Positions 43,288-54,419 of a stretch of 64,000 nt of DNA are shown in pieces; the first letter of the stretch is position 1, and the number at the start of each line of letters is the position of its first letter. Origin of the DNA: Myotis daubentonii. Lineage: Eukaryota > Chordata > Mammalia > Chiroptera > Vespertilionidae. A model generated the notes under the pieces. The model did not search any database. It saw only the letters and a program-made list of their open reading frames with translations, and was not told where the DNA came from. The stretch covers positions 59,830,859-59,894,858 of the forward strand of contig NC_081852.1 in the NCBI RefSeq assembly GCF_963259705.1, written 5' to 3'. The position numbers and the translations under genes were made by a program.

Positions 43288-43513
43288 CAGTGGTAGGCAA
43301 ACTGCGGCTCGCAAGCCACATGCGGCTCTTTGGCCCCTTGAGTGTGGCTCTTCCACAAAATACCACGTGCGGGTGTGCACGTACAGTGCGATTGAAACTT
43401 CGTGGCCCAGGCGCAGAAGTCGGTATTTTGTGGAAGAGCCACACTCAAGGGGCCAAAGAGCCACATGTGGCTTGAGAGCCGCAGTTTGCCGAGCCGCAGT
43501 TTGCCGACCACTG
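43288..43513. mobile_element. Palindromic non-autonomous hAT element, long form
   Basis: A 226-bp relative of the element at 42218 with both arms complete, starting CAGTGGTAGGCAAACTGCGG. Flanks are CACTAGAG and CACTAGAA (7 of 8). A 15-bp direct duplication (GCCGCAGTTTGCCGA twice) sits at the right terminal repeat. Confidence 0.92.
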
Positions 43514-44419
43514 CACTAGAAAAGGATTGCTACATCTTAATTAAATACTTCATCTTTGCAATCATGGGTCTTTGGTGATGGCACGAATTCAAAGCCAGCA
43601 TCACAGGTGTCCCCACACCGCCTGCCTTTCCGCATTTCCCCTCCCCCTCCCCCAGTGAGCACCACCTCCCAATGTCGTCCATTATGACATGCTCATCTGC
43701 TCACTCCTGCGACACGCGATTTCACTCTTGCTGCGTCATCAGCCCTTCCAACAAACCCAGTTAAAGCCCCAGTTCTCCTGCTGTTCTGAGTATGTATATC
43801 CCAGGAAGGGTGGACACTGAACGTATGCTATTTACACGATATCTGAATTGTTTGTGTGATTTTCATTATAAATTTGCTGTACCCTTGGGTCCATGGAGTT
43901 CTGTTTGGATTTGACTCTATGGCTTGTCGTTTTATTCCTTTACTTTTGTTTTATGCAAATGTAAACTATGTACGTGATTGAATAGAAAATTACCCCTCAC
44001 CCTTTGTCTGCTTCTATTTGGACATAAGCGATCATGTACTATGTTCACTCTTTTGCACTTTTTTTTTTTCCACTTAAAAAATCAAACAGGCCATCCCTCA
44101 CGTCAGCACAGAGCCCCCATCATCTCTCCAGCCTCCTGGCCATGTGACCCTCCGCCCTGCGGGCTTCCCATATTTCCTATGTAAGATGATGGAATCATTA
44201 AATTTTTGCCAATGTTGGTTCATATTTCGGGGCATTGGTCTTTGAGGGAAACTCGTAGGCATGTGGCACTAGGCCATGGTGTGTGCTCATGTCGTTTCCT
44301 GAGGTGTGAGTCCCCCTCCGTGGGACAGCGACTCTCTCTACACCCACCAGCATTGTCAGGGTGCCCATCCCCCCCATCTTGTCAAGCTTATAAACTGTGT
44401 TAATCTGAAAGGGGATAAA

Positions 44420-45660
44420 TGGGATCAACATGCAATTTTAACATGTTATTCTCCATGGTGAATACAGCTGTAAATAGTTTCTCAGTGTGCTGTGTATCTT
44501 GAATTCGTTTATAGTGATTTGTGCACTCTAATTTTAAAAGTATGCCATTCTGCTTATCCATCTTTCATGTTATTGCTTCCAAATTTGAGTTCCAGATAGA
44601 AAAGCGTTTCTCATTTCCAGGTTACAGCCACTCCTGCTTCCTCTGATATTTGCACATTCCTGTTTTTGCCTCCAGATCCAGTTGAAATGCGTTGGGGTGA
44701 ATGCTGTGAGCGGGGGGAGTCCACTTTTCCAAGTGGCTGCCAAGTTTCCAACACCACCAAAACATACGTTTATATTTCCCCCGCGGATTTGAGAGATGCT
44801 CTCTTTAATATGTGTTCAGTTCCCACATGTAATTGGGTTTATTTATGGATTTCTATTTTCTTCTATTGATCTGTGGCTTCTTCTGTTCGTCTGTTTATCA
44901 TATTTTTAATATCTAGTAAGCCTCCCTTAAGTGCTCAAAATATCTGTTAAGCTATTTTGCAGTAGTTTCCATATGAGGTGTAGAATCTACTTGTTTGGTT
45001 TCAGAAAAAGATAGATTCATTAGCCTTTGTATTGGTATCACAGGAAATGTATACATTAACCTGAGGAAACTGGCCTCTATCATTTTGAATATTACTACCC
45101 ACGAGCAGGAGATGCCTCTCCATTCAGGCAAGTCTAATTTTAGTTTTAAAAGGGGTATTTTGGCATTTTTTCTCATATAAGTTCATAGTTTTTCCAAGTT
45201 TATTTTATGTCTTTCTTATCGCTAGTTAAATGCTCTGTTCTTGTCCACTGCCTCTTCTGTTAGGTTATTATTGTGCAAAGGCTATTTATTACTATGTTCA
45301 TTTTATACCATGGTACTTCACTGAATTCTTTAATTTGTTTTGCTTTGTAGGTTTTAGTTTTAGTTTAATAACTTTATTTTAATTCCGATTTTCTTGGGGT
45401 TTGGGGGATACTCACATATCACAGGAAACAGAAAGGGTTTTCTTCCTGCCCTGCTATTATTTTTTCCTGTCTGATTGCATTGGCTAATGTCTCCTCTACA
45501 ATGGCCCACAGGTATGGAGATGTTTTCTGATGAGGTATGGGCTTGGCTTTGGTACTAAGGAATATTTATCATGTCAAGGATATGTCCCTCAATTCCTACT
45601 TAATTGAGCATGTTTGCTGTTTCAATCGGGGTCTTTAAGATTTTGTCTTCTGTTTTCTGG
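44420..45660 (-). mobile_element. Old L1 (LINE) relic, ORF2/3' part, antisense
   Basis: Reads like the antisense of a diverged L1. Successive landmarks are TTCTATTGATCTGTGGCTTC, CTCATATAAGTTCATAG, ATTGCATTGGCTAATGTCTC and CATGTCAAGGATATGTCCC. Similarity is patchy and no frame survives. Confidence 0.45.
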
Positions 45661-45899
45661 CAAAGCTGCTGAAGGAATAGTAGGTTATTTACAAGGAAAG
45701 TATTGATAAACACAAACATGATCCAAATCTGTGGTGATTAGGGAGAAGCAATTCACCGCAATGGTGAGACATTCATTACTTACTGGCTAGAAAAGTTTAA
45801 AAATAAGGACAGTAGTCACTGCCCATTAAGGAAGAGAGCAGTGAGCCTGCTTCTGCTGCTTAAGGATTAGCTACTGCAGACTTTTCCCGCTTATATAAT

Positions 45900-46170
45900 T
45901 TGATTCAGTGATTCCTTTTCTTAGTAACTATTCCCAGGAAACAGTCATAATGAGCATCAAAGACTCCCCCGAAAAGGTGCTCATCACAATATTAGCCATA
46001 ATAGTGGCAAAATGCAAAAATCTCACGTCCAACGATCGGGGAATAATTAAATGGTGCCGGATCGTACAACGGATAAATTACAGAACCATTCAACGACTTC
46101 TTGAAAATTGTCAACAACTGGCAAAAAAAATCGACTATACAATATTCAGTAAAAAAATCAGGACATAAAA
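45900..46170 (+). mobile_element. Old L1 3'-end relic
   Basis: Sense-oriented text CTATTCCCAGGAAACAGTC, CTCATCACAATATTAGCC, ATAATAGTGGCAAAATGC and CGGGGAATAATTAAATGG parallels a common mammalian L1 3' region. The 86-aa frame through it is not a gene. Confidence 0.45.
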
Positions 46171-46844
46171 TTGCATGTGCAGTATAAGCTCAATTATGTA
46201 AATACGTGTGCATAACGCTCGCAGAGAATGCAAATGCCTCTGCCAGCGCTCACCCCGGTTACAGTGGGCAGGTCCTTACAATGTGTTTCTTCTTTGCATT
46301 TCTTATGAGCATGTATTACTTTCCAAAAATAATAATAATGACAGGAAAGCAACAGGCGGCCTCTCCCTAAAGAGGGGCCCCGGGGCCCCCCAGGCTGAGC
46401 TGGGGGGTGGTTTCCGAGCCCGGATCGCCTCGCCTCCTCCTCCAGAGCCGCAGCCTTCCTGAGCCTCCTGGAAAATCAGATCTTTCTATTCTGCTCTCTA
46501 TTGACTAACGGAGCACCTCATCACACATCATTACACATTTATAGATCTTCATTTTCCAGTCTGTTTTCCTCTCCTCTTGGTTTATTGTGATTCGGTTTGT
46601 TTTATGTGTATGATTGAAATACAGTTTTGGTTTCTTTATTTTCCTCCTTAGAAGTTAAGTGTGATCTGCCGGGGGGTTAGGTGTGGCTCATGGAGTCTTG
46701 CTAAGGGCAGTTCCAGAGGGAGGGGGGCTCACTCCTGTCCCACCAGGGACTGCCACCCTGGTCCTCTGCTGGGCGTTCGCTGTCCTTTCCAGAGAGCCCA
46801 GGGCCGTGGCAGTGTTTTGTAACCTCTGATGTGCTGGGGCCGGC

Positions 46845-47067
46845 CGGCCAGACTGGCTCTGTTGGTTGAGCATCATCCTGGGCCCTGAAAGGCTGCGGGT
46901 TCGGTTCCCGGTCAGGGCACATGGCTGCATGGCAGGTTTGATCCCCACTCGGGGAGCATATGGAAGGCAACCGATGGTGTTTCTCTCTCACATCAACGTC
47001 TCTTTCTCCCTCTCTAAGCATGTCCTTGGGTGAGAATAATAATAATAATAAAATAATAATAATAATG
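46845..47067 (+). mobile_element. Ves SINE with (AAT)n tail
   Basis: Plus-strand copy: GGCCAGACTGGCTCTGTTGG, B box GGTTCGGTTCCCGG, GGAAGGCAACCGATGG, a pyrimidine segment, and a tail expanded to about ten AAT/AATA units at 47035-47067. Confidence 0.85.
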
Positions 47068-47734
47068 AAAGATGCTGTTGCCGGGGTACCCGATGATGGC
47101 CTGTGATTCCAGTGCAGAACAGAATGAGGCTACTCTGGTTTGTCCTGGAAAACAACACATGTGCCCGAGGGAGAGAGGGCCCCAGCTCTGCCCGCCCCAC
47201 GCCGGACACCGGGTCTCCGGGCCCGAAACCCCGGCAGGAAACCTGGAGAGAGACGTCTCTCAGTAAAGGGCCCTGGACGGCGGCCTCTGCAAGGGCTACT
47301 GCTTGTCCTCAGGCCGGCTGGACGCTGCAGCAGGCCCTTCGAAGGCCTGGGCAGGGGGGGACCACGAGGGGGACCCGGCCAGCTGCCGCTCAGGAAGGTC
47401 AGAAACTAACTCCCCAGGGCCTGCCCCTGCTTCTGAACCCCGTCGGCTGGCCCCCCCTGCGCACCCTTCTCCTGTCCTGATGCTTGGAAGCCCCCTGGCG
47501 CCTGGTCTGTTTTAGCAGAAGAGCCGATGGTCAGGAAAAGGCGGAGACGCCCACCGTGGCCCAGGAGCAGGGCGTCCTGGCCTGGTTGGGCCAATGGGCC
47601 TTCCCTACCACGGCGCCTCCAGCGGCTGGGCCTTCGTGACCGTCCGCAGCCCGGCGGCTCTGTCGCGGCTGGCACGGGCACGGACACGCTGTGTGTGGGC
47701 CTGTGGTCGGGACAGCGTCCTCCAGCCGTAAGGA

Positions 47735-48290
47735 ATGTTCAGACCTTCAGGGAACTTGTATAAGTTTATTTGAGCCCAACTGACGACAATTGCCGGGAAG
47801 CGGAATCTCAGCGGACCGAGAAAATGCTCCGGCAAATGGCAGTTTTGTACCTTATTTCACACACGACAATCAGAAGAGAAGACGTAAGTGGGTCACGTGA
47901 ACGCCATTGGTGATCGATTAGGGAGGCGGGAGAAAGCCAAGCAGGGAAACCTCTGGGATTGGATGGAAGGTAAAATGATGGACACGTGCTTCTTTGACAC
48001 AGATGGGGGGAGCAGGGTCGTTAACGTCCGCCGTTAACACGACAGCAGTGAGGGGTGGTGGTCGCTGCTCTGGTGCCTGTGCTTTGAGGGGCCCAGAGAA
48101 GAGGAAAGCCCTTCGCTGTGGCCACGGCATGTTTCCAGGTACGTGGTGCCGGGTGCAAAAAGACAGGGGCGTCTCAATGAAGGAGAAGGTGGGCTTTTGT
48201 TGGGAAAAATACCACCCTCGGACAAGACTCCCGCCACGAACTGCTTTCAGCTAAACGGTTTTAACTTCAGACCGTCCTAGGTGGTTACTT
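47735..48290. mobile_element. Possible LTR relic
   Basis: Starts near TGTTCAGACCTTCAGGG and continues through AAGTTTATTTGAGCCC, CAATTGCCGGGAAGCGG, GGGATTGGATGGAAGG and CGTTAACACGACAGC. The order and texture resemble a diverged mammalian LTR, but class and ends are uncertain. Confidence 0.35.
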
Positions 48291-48383
48291 CCGGTCTCTG
48301 AGTTTGTAAGGCTGCCGCGCGGGCCTCCCCTGAGCTTGTCGGGGTCAGTCTGTGGCCCCCTCCCTCCCTCGAATACCCCAAGA

Positions 48384-48605
48384 CAGCGGTTCTCAGCCTT
48401 GGCTGCACAGTAGAGTCACCTGGGAATCTTTTTAAAATCCCGATTTCTAGGCCTCATCCTCCGGAAATTCTGTTTCTTTGTTACTAATGTGGTGGCCCCT
48501 CCCCAAAACAAAGAATCAGAATTTCCGGAGGATGAGGCCCAGAAATCAGGATTTTAAAAAGATTCCCAGGTGACTCTACTGTGCAGCCAAGGCTGAGAGC
48601 CACTG
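48384..48605. mobile_element. Palindromic hAT (MER5/Charlie-like) element
   Basis: A 222-bp near-perfect inverted repeat: the left arm starts CAGCGGTTCTCAGCCTTGGC and the right arm is its complement with only a few differences over about 90 bp. A short unpaired middle holds TTACTAATGTGGTGGCCCC. It is flanked by a perfect 8-bp duplication, CCCCAAGA (48376-48383 and 48606-48613). The TTGGCTGCACA motif is shared with the ancient MER5A family. Confidence 0.9.
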
Positions 48606-49822
48606 CCCCAAGACCTCCTGTGCAGCAGCAGCCAGGCCTCACGGGGAGGCCGTCAGCTGCAGGCCCTCGTTAGGTCCTCGCCCGGAAGCCCGGTGAATCC
48701 ACAGTGAGAGGCAGGCCTTGGCCTTCAGGGACGCTCTCTGGGGTCGCGAGGGTGTGAGCCGACTCCCTGGAAACGGCGAGGAGGACAGGCAGGCGACGGG
48801 AAACCGGGAAGAGCTTTGTAAGTGGGACTGTGTTTGCGCCGGGTCTTGAGGTTCCGTGGGGGTTTCTCAGGTGGACGGGAGTGGGCCAGAGCGTCCCGGC
48901 AGAGGAAGAGCGGGGGCCGAGTGTGGGAGCCCAGACCTCAGAAAGAGGCCCCTGAGGCCGAGAAGGGGGGCTCTGTGGGCTGGGCTGGGGTGGGAGGAGA
49001 GCCGCAGGGGAGGTGTCCCCAAGCCCCTGAAGCTCTCTCTTTGGGCGGGGCCAGAGGTGGGCTGTCCAGGATGGGCACAGCCTGGGTGTGTGTGTGTGCC
49101 TGGGGCTCCCAGGAAAGCTTCCTTGTGATGAGCAGTGGGCATCTAGCCTGGTCCCTGCAAGAACATGACCCGTGCATGCCCTCTAGTGGACGGGCAAGTG
49201 GAGGTGCTGACTTGGGAGTTGGAATGTGGTGTTTCTAGGCCCAGCCCTTCTTGTTTTAAGGCCCAGACGCCAAGGAAATGGTGCGGAGGCATTTTCTGAA
49301 CTGAGCTCAGCTCACTCCTAACCCCTCCCCCCGCAATCCAAACACTCAGGGAGCCAAGCTGTGCTATTGCTTAATGAGCGAGAGGAGGCTTCTCCCTACT
49401 CGGGAACGGCCATCTCGGCTCATTAGCCCCGGGAAGACCTTAGTGCTCATTCCTTCCGCCCCTCATCTCACAGCTGAGGAGACCAAGGCCCTTCCTCACA
49501 CACTCCGGGAGGGCATCACCCAGAATAAAAGCTTTCCCGTCTTGGTAGTTGGGTTATTTTTAAACAGTGACCAATGCCAATGTCCTGGAGACCTGAGCAC
49601 GCGGGTGAGGGACCGTGAGGGGATGCGGGCAGCAAGGCCGGGTGACACTGCAGCCTCAAGCGGCCTGGGCTGGGTGTGTGAGTTTGCTCAGACACCACAC
49701 AGGCACCTGTTTTGTGAGAGCTGCAGTGCTTGGTCATTGTTCTTTTCTTTAATGCATGTTATTTAAACGATCTAAAAGGAGCACTGCAAATAATTCCTCT
49801 TGGGAAATTTGATCATCTATAC

Positions 49823-50026
49823 CAGGGGTCCTCAAACTTTTTAAACAGGGGGCCAGTTCACTGTCTCTCAGACGGTTGGAGGGCCGGACTATAGTTTAAA
49901 AAGAAACTATGAACAAATTCCTATGCACACTGCACATATCTTATTTTGAAGTAAAAAAACAAAACGGGAACAAATACAATATTTGTATTTGCATGTGGCC
50001 CATGGGCCGTAGTTTGAGGACCCCTG
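49823..50026. mobile_element. Non-autonomous hAT element abutting a Helitron
   Basis: About 204 bp with terminal repeats CAGGGGTCCTCAAAC and GTTTGAGGACCCCTG and the internal GGGGGCCAGTTCACTG and GGCCCATGGGCCGTAG. The 8-bp flanks ATCTATAC and GTCTATAA agree at 6 positions. The right flank is also the start of the adjacent Helitron. Confidence 0.88.
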
Positions 50027-50027
50027 G

Positions 50028-50498
50028 TCTATAATAATAAAAGCATAATATGCTAATTAGACCAGACAGCCGAACGGCCTTCTGGATGTCATTCTGGACA
50101 TCCTTCTTGATGAAGCCGTGGTAGCAGGGGCCAAGGCCGAGGCAGTTAGGGGCAATCAGGCAGGCAGGCTGAGTGGTTAGGGGCCATCAGGCAGGCAGAC
50201 AGAGGCAGTTAGGGGCATCAGGCAGGCAGACAGAGGCAGTTAGGGGCATCAGGCAGGCAGGCAGAGTGGTTAGGAGTGATCAGGCAGGCAGGCAGAGTGG
50301 CTAGGGGCCATCAGGCAGGCAGGAAGGTGAGCGTTAGGAGCCAATGGTCCCAGACTGTGAGAGGGATGTCTGACTGCTGGTTTAGGCCTGATCCAGTCGG
50401 ATATCCCCCGAGGGGTCCCGGATTGCGAGAGGGTGCAGGCTGGGCTGAGGGACATCCCCTCTCCCCCCATGCATGAATTTCATGCACCGGGCCTCTAG
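50028..50498 (+). mobile_element. Helitron, Helibat-like, with internal minisatellite
   Basis: The 5' end reads TCTATAATAATAAAAGCATA and the 3' end reads GAATTTCATGCACCGGGCC followed by TCTAG and T, i.e. the CTAG|T terminus of Helitrons. The middle (about 50140-50340) is a minisatellite of CAGGCAGGCAG-containing units of about 35 bp. No Rep/helicase coding, so non-autonomous. Confidence 0.85.
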
Positions 50499-50852
50499 TA
50501 TAAGTTATAAAAGTCCAGAAGGTCAGTGGTTCTTTACTTTTTTTTTTTTTAACCATGGGCTCTAAAATTATGATGAAAGTTATAATCTCCTGACTCAGGC
50601 TCATAGTAATTTGCATACAATTATGCTTTAATTGAAAATGAATATTTTTAATAAAAGTGAATATATTTTGAAGAAAATATCTTTAAGCTTTAATTTGCTG
50701 GTGTAAAAATCGATTTCTAGTTTATGTAAAATAATTCACACAAATCTTAGTTGAGCCAATAAAACAAAAAAGTTAATTTGAATACTGCATAACAGGAAGA
50801 GTCTATGAGAAGGCTGCTTCAGCCGGGCTTAACGAGTTGAAAGTGAGGTGGC

Positions 50853-51310
50853 TTGCCCTCGCTGGTTTAGCTCAGTGGATAGAGTGTCAGCCTGCGGGAC
50901 TGAAGGGTCCTGGATTCAATTCCCATCAAGGGCACAGAGCTAGGTTGCAGGCTCGATTCCTGGCCCTGGTTGAGGCATGTGTGTGAGGCAACCAATCTGT
51001 CACATTGATGTTTCTCGCTCTCTGTCTCTCCCCTCCCTTCCACTCTTTCTAATAATTAATGGGAAAATATCCTTGGGTGAGGATTAACAAACGGAAAGGA
51101 AAGGAAAGGAAAGGAAAGGAAAGGAAAGGAAAGGAAAGGAAAGGAAAGGAAAGGAAAGGGAAAGGGAAAGGGAAAGGGAAAGGAAAGGGAAGGGAAGGAA
51201 AGGAAAGGGAAGGGAAAGGGAAAGGAAAGGAAAGGAAAGGAAAGGGAAAGGGAAAGGGAAAGGAAAGGGAAAGGAAAGGAAAGGAAAGGAAAGGGAAGGA
51301 AAGGAAAGGA
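50853..51310 (+). mobile_element. Ves SINE with long (GGAAA)n tail, inside a perfect target duplication
   Basis: Plus-strand copy: head GCTGGTTTAGCTCAGTGGAT, B box GATTCAATTCCCATC, CAGGCTCGATTCCTGGCCCT and a pyrimidine-rich segment, followed by about 218 bp of GGAAA-type repeat (51093-51310). The perfect 13-bp duplication AAAGTGAGGTGGC lies at 50840-50852 and 51311-51323, so the microsatellite belongs to the inserted unit. Confidence 0.93.
51093..51310. repeat. (GGAAA)n microsatellite
   Basis: Purine-only array mixing GGAAA and GGGAAA units. Lys/Gly/Glu- and Phe/Pro/Ser-rich ORFs through it are artefacts. Confidence 0.97.
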
Positions 51311-52622
51311 AAAGTGAGGTGGCCTTGGACATGGCCACTTGTCATCTTGGACATTTCATGTTGATTTTCATCTTCATGGCAGAAAGAGTGAAAACGCTGA
51401 TTTTCAAAAAAATCCATTTGCAACAGACTTAGAGCTTCTAGAATTTAATTTGCCAGGTGAGAGCACAGTTTTGTCCAGGAGCCAGCATTCTCCTCTGAGC
51501 TCAGTGTGGGTCAAATTGCTCTGTGTGCTCCCGGGCCAGTGAGGTCACCATTGGTAAGATCTGCACCCCTCACTGCACAGCCTTCTTGTCTTTGTAAACA
51601 CCTACCGCCCATGTCAGTTGGACTTCCCAGGGGCGCAGGGAGCAGGTCAGCGACCCCTCCTTGCTGGAAGGAGCCCCAGATTCTTCTATAAAGAGCAACG
51701 CGTGCGAGCTTCTCACCATGTTCCCCTGGGCTCTTGCCTGCAGGACTAAGGGAGGGGCAGGCTGAGGTTTTCGGATGCAGGTCGCACCCCTCTCCCAGGG
51801 AACGCTCTCCGTGGCTCTCAGCATGGCGGTGGCCCTGAATCATGTCTGCCCTCGTCCATGCGTCAGCGAAATCCACCCAGGAGCCCCACCCGCCTCGCGC
51901 CTCCCCGCAGGCTGTTCCCAGGGCAGCTCTTCTTTTCCTCCCCCAAAGCGGCCTGTTTGCATGAGGTTCAGGCCAGCCCTGAAGAACAGATTTTCCTGCA
52001 AATCAAAAGGATTTCTGCGGAGAAAAATCATACACCCTACTTCCATTTCTTAACAAAACCTCTTGAAAGGCAGCCATTCCAGGCCCGTCTTAGGAATTTG
52101 ATAAATTCCATGGTAGTGGCGGAGCCCTCTTCCAGGTTATTGATGGTGGTTGAGAGCAATCTGATCTTGGGGACAAGAGAACATGACGGCTCCTCTTTAC
52201 GCGAAAGCACCGGCGCCGCCGGGCTGCCAGGCGCGGGCAGCCTGGCCTGTGCACTGAATACTAAGACTCCCGGAGCCAGAGCGGCTCTTGGAAAAGCACT
52301 TCCCACAGTTTCCGAGGTACACACCCCTTCAAGCTTTAGAAAAGAGGCGGAGAAGGAAGGCACGCACGGGCAGGAGGCACAGGATTGGGTGACCGCGCAG
52401 TGGGCAGGATGGAGGCGGGTGCGGGCCACGTGAGCAGACGCCAGTGGAGTCACCTGGGTGCACAGTGCGGGGGAACCTGTGCGGTGGGTCCCAGGAAACG
52501 GCAGGGATTCTGGAAAGGGCCACCCCTCTGGGCGAGGAAGTCTCCCCTCCCCACCCCCACACCAAGCCACCCCCCCACAGCTTCTTCCCAGGACCTGGGG
52601 CTGTGCCAGCATTTCTCACTTT

Positions 52623-52851
52623 TTAAGAAATGTTTTTTTATTGATTTCTAGAAAGAGAGGAAGGGAGAGGGAGAAAGAGATACAAACATCAATGAGAGAG
52701 AAACATCATGGATCAGCTGCCTCCTGCACGCCCCCTACTGGGGGGATCAAGCCTGCAACCTGATCATGTGCCCTTGACCTCTAGGGAACCGAACCTTGAC
52801 CTCTTGGTTCCTGGGTCGATACCTAACCATTGAACCACACAGGCCGGGCCT
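52623..52851 (-). mobile_element. Ves SINE
   Basis: Minus-strand copy: TTTTTTTATTGATTTCTAG tail, GGGAGAGGGAGAAAGAG segment, CAGCTGCCTCCTGCACGCCC core, head ending CATTGAACCACACAGGCCGG. Perfect 11-bp duplication TTTCTCACTTT at 52612-52622 and 52852-52862. Confidence 0.92.
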
Positions 52852-54419
52852 TTTCTCACTTTGATGTGGCTTCTTCTGCGTGGCCTTCGATGAACAGCTT
52901 TTGCCTTGGAGCCAATTTGAGTTTTGTTTAAATTACAGTCTTTGCAGAAGGAGCAACCCTCCAGCGTCGCTATGCAGATACGCCGGCCTAAATTACGGCT
53001 AACATGTCAACTGTCAGCAGCCTCCACCGAAGGCCCTGGCCTTTCCTCCCCTTCCACTCAGGGACCAGAGCGAACGGACGCGCAGCTGCACTCAGTGGGG
53101 CCCTCCCGTCTCTGCTACCTGGATGATGCCGAAAGAAATGTCAAATAAAAGCATCAATAACGGCAAAGGCGTTGTCTGAATTCCTCCCGCCGGCCATAAA
53201 GATGATGAGAGGCCGTGAGGCGGCGGTAATGACAGCTGTTTCACCGGGTTCTGTGCCTCAGCAGCCCCTGCTCCGAGGGAAACCATATGCTAATGAGGTT
53301 CTTTGACACTGCGATTTGCAAAAATCCCAGCAGCCCGAGGGGAAGGGCCCCCCTGTTCCTCTTTTGAATGGGACTCAGCCACCAGGAAAAGCTTCCTTTA
53401 AAACTGAGCTCAGGCAACTGGAGCCTCAGGAAAATGACTTATTTATTTTCTCTCCCAAGTAACAGTCAGACCTAGAGAGGGACCCGTTCCAGAAGCTGAA
53501 AAGCCGGTGTTTTGTCCTGGAGGGGGTTTGCCCAAGGCCTCCGGGTGGAGATTTTAAAGGAGGTCCGGGGGCACCTGGACCTTTCACACGTGTTCATGGC
53601 AGCCGTCGGGCTCATGGAGCTTGACACGCTCTACCTGGCTGGAAGCCGTCAGGCAATAGAGCGGTTTAAGGAAAATTTAAAAATTCAACTTTCCATCCAA
53701 ACAGAAAAATAAGATTCTAACCTGCAGTGAGTCTGGGGGAAAATGCAGACCTGGGGAACACGCTCTTTCCTCCGACACGTCACAGGGAACCCCAACAGCA
53801 GCAGGGACACAGGCCTCCTCCCCCCGCCCATCGGTTCGCGGAGGTGCAAGCTCACTTTCTGTGCCTGGAACACGCCCTCACTACGTGCTGATATAGACAA
53901 CCTGGGAACATGGTCCTCTTTAGGCTCAAAATATATATCCACTAACCGAATGTTCAATGTCTGATGCGTCGTATTTTTGAGTTTTAAACGTGTATGTGTG
54001 TGCAATCCAACACTTTCTTACTTTCATCTGTGTAAAGGTGCAAAATTCTCTGTTTGTATTAACTATGGGAACTGTGAGCTCCCAGTGACCTGGTATAAAA
54101 TGGTGTGCTTGTATATAAGCTTCATTTCACAATTCTAGAGAGAATTTAGAACTTCATAATTTTTGATTTACTAGAAATAACATGGAACAACTCAATTCCC
54201 AATGCATTTTGAATATCGAGCTGTTGCTGAATAGATCAGGGGCCAAATCTTCACCCTGGGCTCTGAGAGCAGCTTCTCAATCCTCTGCGTTTCCTCAGGG
54301 ATGGGAGTGAGCATCTGTGTTATTCATGGTGGGCCCTGGACCACATCTGAGCTCATGGTAACTAGTAGCCTTGGGGTGGGGGCCGGCCATGCCGGAACCA
54401 CCAGCTACTAGTATGTAAC

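Larger units (their letters stand above)
43522..46670. other. AT-rich intergenic block with L1 relics
   Basis: Marked shift to AT-rich DNA relative to both sides. 44420-45660 and 45900-46170 resemble old L1 sequence (listed separately). 43600-44400 and 45660-45900 show no family I can name. No coding exon was seen. Confidence 0.5.
47068..50027. other. Intergenic block downstream of TCERG1L, part 2
   Basis: Contains a possible LTR relic (47735), a palindromic hAT element (48384) and a hAT element (49823). 48640-48960 and 49455-49510 have the texture of old interspersed repeats without a firm name. The remainder is GC-rich without recognisable features. Confidence 0.55.

Noticed and set aside
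51049..51423. Lys/Gly-rich and Phe/Pro/Ser-rich ORFs
   Set aside because: They translate the (GGAAA)n microsatellite.
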